NCBI RefSeq assembly: GCF_025264685.1
Contig: NZ_CP073721.1
Location: forward strand, 358,501-422,500
Direction of reading: 5' to 3'
Origin: Dactylosporangium roseum
GTDB taxonomy: Bacteria > Actinomycetota > Actinomycetes > Mycobacteriales > Micromonosporaceae
Length of the DNA stretch: 64,000 nucleotides
Part shown: piece after piece, positions 61,982 through 64,000 of the stretch
Position numbering within the stretch: the first letter of the stretch is position 1
How the letters are laid out: each line of letters begins with the position of its first letter
Notes under the pieces: model-generated
The model's input: only the letters and a program-made list of their open reading frames with translations
Database searches by the model: none
Told to the model about the DNA's origin: nothing
Program-made: the position numbers and the translations under genes

Positions 61982-63670
61982 ATGCGGATGGGCATGCCGG
62001 AACCGCCCGGCGTGGACGTCGACGCACTGCGGTTCGCCCTGCTCGACGTGGTGACGCACCTGGTCCGTGGCATCGTCCCCGACGGGCAGCCGCCCGAGGA
62101 CTCCAGCGCCGTGCACCTGGCGGTCGCCGCGCTGCTGGAGCCCGGCATCCCGGCACCGGCACCCGGCCTCGTCGACGAGTTCGTGGCGATGGCCACGACG
62201 GTCGTCCACGGCAGCCGCCCGGCACCGGCCGCCGCCGGCCTCGACCGGTTCGTGCTGGCCGTCGCGCTCCAGTTGCGCGCCCGGCTGGACCGCGGCGGCT
62301 GGGCGGAGGACGAGCTCGACGGCACCCCGGCGGCCGGGATCGAGGAGCTCGTCACCGCCGCCGAGTGCCTGCCCGCCGGGCATCCGGCGGCGGCCACGGT
62401 CATCGGCACCTTCGGCGCGTTCCTGGACCCGTCCGACCCGCTCGGCCACGACCTCGCCGGCGTCGCGGACCGGTTCGCCATCCAGGCTGGAGCCCTTCCC
62501 GGCGACCCGGTCGCGGCGGCACTCCGCGCGGTGTGCCGGGCCGCGACAGCGCCCAGGTCACGATGCGCCGCCGCCGCCGAGACCCTGGCGGAGCGGCTCG
62601 CCGCGGTCCCCGAGCGCTACCCGTGGCGGCAGGCGCTCACCGTGGCGGTCGACGCCGCACGACGCGATCCGGCCGCCCGCCGAGGCGCCGGCGTGCTCCT
62701 CGTGCGGGGGCGGGCCGCCGAAGCGTTCGCGGTGCTGGAGGCGGCGGCCACGGACGGGCCGGTGGCCTCGGTCGACGAGGTCGCGGCGGCAGTACGAGCT
62801 GTCGGCGCCGACGCCCTGGTCCACCAGCACCCGATCGATGACCCGCGCGGCCGCGCCGGGGTTCTGCTGGTCACCGCCGACGGCCTGCGTGACCTGGGCA
62901 CACCGGACCCGGCGGCGGTCGTCGCCACCGTGCTCGCCGCCGTCGGCGACGGCCCACGGCGGCTGCTCGTCGCGGCGGCCGACGGGCCCGGCCGCCTCCT
63001 GTGGACTGAGGCGACCGCTCCGGAGCTCGTGGTGTCGTTCGTGTCGTCGGGGCGGCAACTGGTGACGCTCGCCGGGCGCAGACCACCGGCCGTCACCGAC
63101 GCCGTGGTCTTCGTCACGAACCCGCTGGGCGACCGCGACGCCGCCACCGTCGAGGCGATGGTGCTGCGCCGGATCTTCCACCCCCGCTCGATCGGCCTCG
63201 GCCACCTGGTGGAACAGACGGACGGCCCCGGCACCGCCGCCGACGTGCTCGCCCGGCTGCCCGGCGCCTCGCTGCTGCACCTGGGCTGCGGCGTCACCGA
63301 CGCCGTCCAGCTCGCCGGACCGTCCCGCCTCGCCCCGGAGGAGATCCGTGACGCCGGCTCGGGTGGACTGGTGATCCTCCCCGCCGACAGCGCCGGGCAA
63401 CCGGGCACGGAGGCACTCGCGGCGGCGTTCCTGGACGCCGGCATGACCGGGGTCGTCGGCTGGCTGCGCCCGGTGCCCGTGCCGGACGCGTCGGCGATGG
63501 TGTTCATGCTGCACACGATGCTCGTCGACGAGGGACTCGACCCGGCCGCGGCGGTGCACGCCGTCCGGCAGTGGACCCGCGACCCGGACCGGGCCGTGCC
63601 GCCGCACCTTCCGCCCGGGTGGAGCGTCACCGGCGAGCACTGGTCGGCCCTGTGCCACCTGGGGCGATGA
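61982..63670 (+). CDS. Degenerate CHAT-like protein (pseudo-protease)
   Basis: About 562 residues from ATG 61982 (GAGGA nine bases upstream; GTG 61967 overlapping the CHAT stop is also possible). The N-terminal half is helical like its neighbour's. The C-terminal half follows the CHAT pattern: AVVFVTNPLGDRDAATVEAM, SLLHLGCGVTDAV at the His motif, GGLVILPADSAGQP at the Cys motif, then AAAFLDAGMTGVVGWLRPVP. The catalytic His is Gly (residue 437) and the Cys is Asp (residue 469), so it cannot be a CHAT protease. A regulatory or scaffold role for the active neighbour is likely, as for other protease/pseudoprotease pairs (inference). Confidence 0.82.
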   Translation: MRMGMPEPPGVDVDALRFALLDVVTHLVRGIVPDGQPPEDSSAVHLAVAALLEPGIPAPAPGLVDEFVAMATTVVHGSRPAPAAAGLDRFVLAVALQLRARLDRGGWAEDELDGTPAAGIEELVTAAECLPAGHPAAATVIGTFGAFLDPSDPLGHDLAGVADRFAIQAGALPGDPVAAALRAVCRAATAPRSRCAAAAETLAERLAAVPERYPWRQALTVAVDAARRDPAARRGAGVLLVRGRAAEAFAVLEAAATDGPVASVDEVAAAVRAVGADALVHQHPIDDPRGRAGVLLVTADGLRDLGTPDPAAVVATVLAAVGDGPRRLLVAAADGPGRLLWTEATAPELVVSFVSSGRQLVTLAGRRPPAVTDAVVFVTNPLGDRDAATVEAMVLRRIFHPRSIGLGHLVEQTDGPGTAADVLARLPGASLLHLGCGVTDAVQLAGPSRLAPEEIRDAGSGGLVILPADSAGQPGTEALAAAFLDAGMTGVVGWLRPVPVPDASAMVFMLHTMLVDEGLDPAAAVHAVRQWTRDPDRAVPPHLPPGWSVTGEHWSALCHLGR

Positions 63671-63711
63671 ACACAGCGCCCCGGGTGCGTGGCTGTTAGC
63701 CTCAGGGTGAC

Positions 63712-63891
63712 ATGGCCGACGAACTGTCACCCGAGCAGCGCGATCAGCTCGCCCGCCTCATCGCGGCGGAGCTCGCCGCGCTGCGAGAAGCGGCGCTCGC
63801 CGCCGGCGCGGCACCGGAGTCGGTCGCGGAGACCGTCGAGGAGCGCCGCCGGCTGATCGACGCAGAGGATCCGCCCACCCCGGGAGACTGA
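63712..63891 (+). CDS. Small 59-residue protein, relative of the gene at 51702
   Basis: ATG 63712 has CAGGGTGA just upstream. The product is a charged helical peptide: MADELSPEQRDQLARLIAAE, LAALREAALAAGAAPESVAE, TVEERRRLIDAEDPPTPGD. Length and core motif (L..L.A.EL.A.R.AAL.AGA then V.ER.R..D) match the gene at 51702. It lies 41 bases after the pseudo-CHAT gene and is probably cotranscribed. Function unknown. Confidence 0.65.
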   Translation: MADELSPEQRDQLARLIAAELAALREAALAAGAAPESVAETVEERRRLIDAEDPPTPGD

Positions 63892-64000
63892 CCGGCATTC
63901 CCGCCGCGTCGGGGTCGCCACGAACTCGCGCGTGTCACGGCCGGCTTCTGTCAGGGCGCCCCGACGGGTGACGTACCGCAGGTCATCGCCGTGGCGGATC

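Noticed and set aside
58925..63670. A continuous plus-strand open frame of about 1580 codons
   Set aside because: Its first two thirds are Arg/Pro-rich text in the wrong frame over the sigma-like and CHAT genes. Only the final part, from about 61967, is a real gene (the pseudo-CHAT protein).

Overview
The window is high-GC actinobacterial chromosome. SpdB-like DUF2637 and replication-relaxation genes, a SigE-type ECF factor, ECF42 with a DGPF partner, LAL-type LuxR regulators and DUF4352/DUF4878/DUF6398 proteins together suggest a filamentous actinomycete, probably Micromonosporaceae (inference from gene content only). Most of it is accessory DNA that reads as a defence island with mobile-element scars.

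Layout. 1-4860 is the right end of an integrated plasmid-like element: DUF2637 protein, replication-relaxation protein, XRE regulator and an AbiE-type toxin-antitoxin pair, bounded by the 3' part of a tRNA-Thr gene that looks like an attachment site. 4890-9100 holds a decayed phage tape-measure gene, a frameshifted membrane protein, a DUF4352 lipoprotein and a HIRAN protein. An IS630 element (9145-10358) follows. 10464-18227 (minus) is a three-gene translationally coupled operon: DUF4297-like nuclease fused to a pseudokinase, a large UPF1-like SF1 helicase, and a 385-residue unknown protein. An IS1634-family element splits its helicase gene. 18691-19456 is a HigBA-like pair, then an IS256 remnant.

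20530-25719 is mixed: SigE-family sigma factor with a membrane anti-sigma-like partner, DUF4878 protein, methyltransferase, two small conserved genes (one frameshifted) and a DUF6398 protein. 25822-38894 (minus) is a complete type 1 BREX operon in canonical order, HTH-brxA-brxB-brxC-pglX-pglZ-brxL. 39262-44907 carries a chemoreceptor, an ECF42/DGPF pair and two tandem paralogous GT4 glycosyltransferases.

45063-49779 (minus) is a compact four-gene operon: unknown helical protein, Cas4-like Fe-S PD-(D/E)XK nuclease, unknown 494-residue protein and SF1 helicase. It is preceded by 10-bp phased TTCCAGTAAT-like repeats and a divergent LuxR-type regulator. It looks like an undescribed nuclease-helicase defence cassette.

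51702-63891 is a protease-centred locus: LAL regulator, caspase-like protease with a DUF4384-like domain, a small partner, a LuxR regulator, a sigma-like protein, a CHAT protease and a second CHAT-like protein that has lost both catalytic residues. Two related 59-residue proteins flank the set. The caspase/CHAT locus, the Cas4-like nuclease operon and the disrupted nuclease-pseudokinase/helicase operon are the three places most likely to hold something new.
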